Assembly: GCA_025934455.1 (NCBI GenBank)
Contig: JAICYA010000089.1
Span: 1-7,439, forward strand
Direction: 5' to 3'
Length of the DNA: 7,439 nucleotides
Source: Rudaea sp.
Lineage (GTDB): Bacteria; Pseudomonadota; Gammaproteobacteria; Xanthomonadales; Rhodanobacteraceae
The translations under genes were made by a program, and so were the position numbers. The notes under the pieces were generated by a model. It made no database searches. It worked only from the letters and a program-made list of their open reading frames with translations, and was not told the origin of the DNA. Below, piece by piece: positions 6,401 to 7,439 of the stretch. Position 1 is the stretch's first letter, and every line of letters starts with the position of its first letter.

Positions 6401-7439
6401 TCCGGCAAAGCGGTTTCGGCGCTGGTTTTCCTGGCCGCGGAGGCGGATTTCTTCGACGCCGACGAGATCGCTCTGCTCGATTGGCTGACCCGCGATTTGT
6501 CTTACGCGCTTGAGTACGCGAACACCGCACGACAGCTCAAACAGCTGACCTATTACGACCCGTTGACCGGATTGATGAACGCGCAGGCATTCCGCGAACG
6601 CCTGCTCCAGTTCGAGAATATTGTGCGCCGGGACAAGATGCGTCTGTGTGTCTGCGCCGTCGACCTGGAGAATTTCACCGAGATAAACCAGCGCTATGGC
6701 CGTGCGCTGGGCGACGAACTGCTGCGCGTGACCGGCGAGCGTCTGCGCAAAGTCGTGGGCGAGGCGGGCGCGCTCGGCCGGGTCGGCGGCGACAATTTCG
6801 CGGTCGCCGAACTGTCGCCAGACAGTACCCACGCCCAGAACTTGCTCGAACGAGTCTTTGCGGCGTTCGACGCGCCATTCCTGATCGGCGGACAGGCGCT
6901 ATCCGTCTTGGTACGGGCCGGGATTGCACAGTATCCGGACGATGCGGACCCAGGCGACGGACACTTCGACTTCGACCACGCCGAATCCGCGCTCAAGCAC
7001 GCCAAAGCGTCCAACGAGCGCTTCGCCTACTTCTCCGCGGAATTGAGCGCGCGCGCGGCGCAAACCTTGACCCTGGAAGCGCAGCTGCGCGAGGCCCTCA
7101 AACTCGAACAATTTGTTCTGGCGTACCAGCCGCGCGTGGATATGCGCAGCGGCGAAATCGTCGGAGCCGAAGCATTGATCCGCTGGCAACATCCCGAACG
7201 CGGCCTGATCGGGCCGATCGAATTCATCGGTGCCGCCGAGAAGACCAGGCTAATCGTGCCGATCGGCGGTTGGGTCATCGAACGCGTCTGCGCGCAGCAG
7301 GCGGCGTGGCAGGCGGCCGGAATACCGATCGTGCCTGTCGGCGCGAACATTTCTTCCGCGCAGATCGACCGCGGCGATTTGCTGCAGGTCGTCCGGGATG
7401 CGCTGGCTCGGCATTCTCTCGAGCCGGGCCGACTCGAAC
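3482..7439 (+). CDS. Multi-sensor GAF/PAS GGDEF-EAL protein, probable c-di-GMP phosphodiesterase (partial, C-terminus off window)
   Basis: The frame stays open for 1319 codons to the right edge. No membrane segment or signal peptide is visible, so the protein should be cytoplasmic. Domains (residues): phytochrome-like GAF 22-150 (FCAAVPL, GTLAVMD); PAS 172-285; GAF 298-465; PAS 478-590; PAS 600-715; PAS 718-838; GAF 848-1018; GGDEF 1022-1185; EAL from 1197. The PAS domains share a (T/R)KDG strand (253-256, 558-561, 681-684, 803-806). The GGDEF domain keeps DPLTGL (1026), Asp1061 and Asp1078, but its signature is GGDNF (1102-1106), the expected Lys after DxxxF is Thr1066, and no RxxD I-site precedes it. 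It is probably not a working cyclase. The EAL domain keeps YQP (Gln1216), EALIR (Glu1230, Arg1234) and Asn1289, so c-di-GMP hydrolysis is likely; later catalytic residues lie outside the window. Start 3482 matches the expected GAF N-terminal helix; in-frame ATG 3437 would add 15 residues. Neither has a strong Shine-Dalgarno. Confidence 0.93.
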   Translation, partial: MNKSLQAAALGEYSSVGSTQASARAFAAMAAGLCAMPIALISLGDESRQEPLAAIGLTSEQALDAMAFCRHASASRAPIVVLDVTRDPRFSGGAPSASESRIAFCAAVPLATADGKVFGTLAVMDRKTRRLSARQRELLLTVARQLLAQCEPGVLRAAANPISEKDQAELAAMHLAAIVESSRDAIISEDLRGGVTSWNRRAEEMFGYRSDEMIGTSIRVIIPADRQDEEDRILQTIARGDRIDQLETVRRTKDGRLIEVSITMSPIRDATGAIVGISKSARDVSELRRRERDAQQLSRLYHALSRINQTTVWKRTREELVQSTCRILVEDAGFALAWIGWYAPETHLLAPIAVSGDDHGYVRSVRVYVDDRAEGRGPAGIAFRSGRRHICNDALHDPAMQPWRDELERANLRAAAAFPIREDGRVAGTLVVYAKEADFFQEREIALLEEAAMDVGFGLANLAREQVAHEAQLAVQRERQFTNAMIQSVPGILYLYDENRRFLLWNRQFELVSGYAPEEIARMHPLDFFSVAEQALVESRIAEVFTSGEATVEAQFVTKDGRSLPYFLTGRRVRLNGAACLVGIGIDISARLAAEDAHKLSEERYRQLFEYLPDGILTADRDSVYLDANPSMCKMLGYSRDELIGKSAGDIVEPAAALLVAPALDIIGSGADYKAEWTLVRKDGSRVNVEAIATLMPEDKILAVIRDISERKRAEVQMRQSEDRFRAVFEQAGLGIAIVDAASRRLVRVNPMLAQMLGYEAEELQRMTGAQVGAPESAASSSLREQLLRGEIDHYQIERTYRRKDGGELWGVFTATLVRGADGMPAFSIALLEDRTAQKQQERRIARLSRIRAVIGGIHSAMLRQQDRVELLRDACRVAVAEGVFALAWAAEIDPVKDHLRTIAIDGVATDAANFIDFARHTIPDENQLIWRALRTAKPVVVNDLLSDDSFLPTREQLVRRGIRSGAAFPLFVSGKAVSALVFLAAEADFFDADEIALLDWLTRDLSYALEYANTARQLKQLTYYDPLTGLMNAQAFRERLLQFENIVRRDKMRLCVCAVDLENFTEINQRYGRALGDELLRVTGERLRKVVGEAGALGRVGGDNFAVAELSPDSTHAQNLLERVFAAFDAPFLIGGQALSVLVRAGIAQYPDDADPGDGHFDFDHAESALKHAKASNERFAYFSAELSARAAQTLTLEAQLREALKLEQFVLAYQPRVDMRSGEIVGAEALIRWQHPERGLIGPIEFIGAAEKTRLIVPIGGWVIERVCAQQAAWQAAGIPIVPVGANISSAQIDRGDLLQVVRDALARHSLEPGRLE

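Noticed and set aside
5963..6832. A 289-codon minus-strand frame opposite the third GAF and GGDEF domains
   Set aside because: It is a shadow of the GGDEF-EAL gene, with biased composition and no recognisable fold.
1..7439. A mobile element, CRISPR array, toxin-antitoxin pair, tRNA or other novel system
   Set aside because: No terminal inverted repeats, transposase motifs, spaced direct repeats or tRNA-like folds were visible, and composition looks even across the window.

Overview
The window is GC-rich, densely coding DNA from a Gram-negative bacterium. Codons mostly end in G or C, intergenic regions are short, and the gene content is an exported TlpA-type protein, a queuosine-precursor transporter and several phosphorelay and cyclic-di-GMP signalling genes. 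This fits a proteobacterium. The style of the kinase and response regulator makes me lean to Xanthomonadales/Lysobacterales or a neighbouring gamma/betaproteobacterial group, but that is an impression and not a search result.

Layout. (1) Positions 1-456, minus strand: a periplasmic TlpA/ResA-like thioredoxin-fold protein, cut off at its C-terminus by the window edge. (2) 457-650: a divergent intergenic region with one 7-bp hairpin and no convincing promoter. (3) 651-1355, plus strand: an integral-membrane queuosine-precursor transporter of the YhhQ/DUF165 family. (4) 1356-1396: a short convergent gap with a weak hairpin. (5) 3234-1397, minus strand: a two-gene operon. A soluble PAS histidine kinase is followed after 5 bp by a single-domain response regulator with an unassigned 45-residue tail. 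(6) 3235-3481: a divergent regulatory region with a good minus-strand promoter candidate, a weaker plus-strand one and two dyads. (7) 3482 to the right edge, plus strand: a very large cytoplasmic protein, at least 1319 residues, with order GAF-PAS-GAF-PAS-PAS-PAS-GAF-GGDEF-EAL. It is cut within the EAL domain.

How the genes may work together. The kinase and regulator are almost certainly a cognate pair, because they are adjacent and probably translationally coupled. The regulator has no DNA-binding or enzymatic domain, so its output should pass through protein contacts. The multi-sensor GGDEF-EAL gene is transcribed divergently from the same intergenic region. Its GGDEF motif is degenerate (GGDNF, no I-site), while all EAL catalytic residues inside the window are intact. 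I therefore infer a c-di-GMP phosphodiesterase under multi-input control. A link between the two-component pair and this enzyme is plausible from position only.

I found no RNA genes, CRISPR arrays, insertion sequences, phage genes or attachment sites. Most of the window is recognisable signalling and housekeeping material. The points most worth a second look are the degenerate GGDEF with intact EAL, the duplicated GAF module, and the shared divergent control region.
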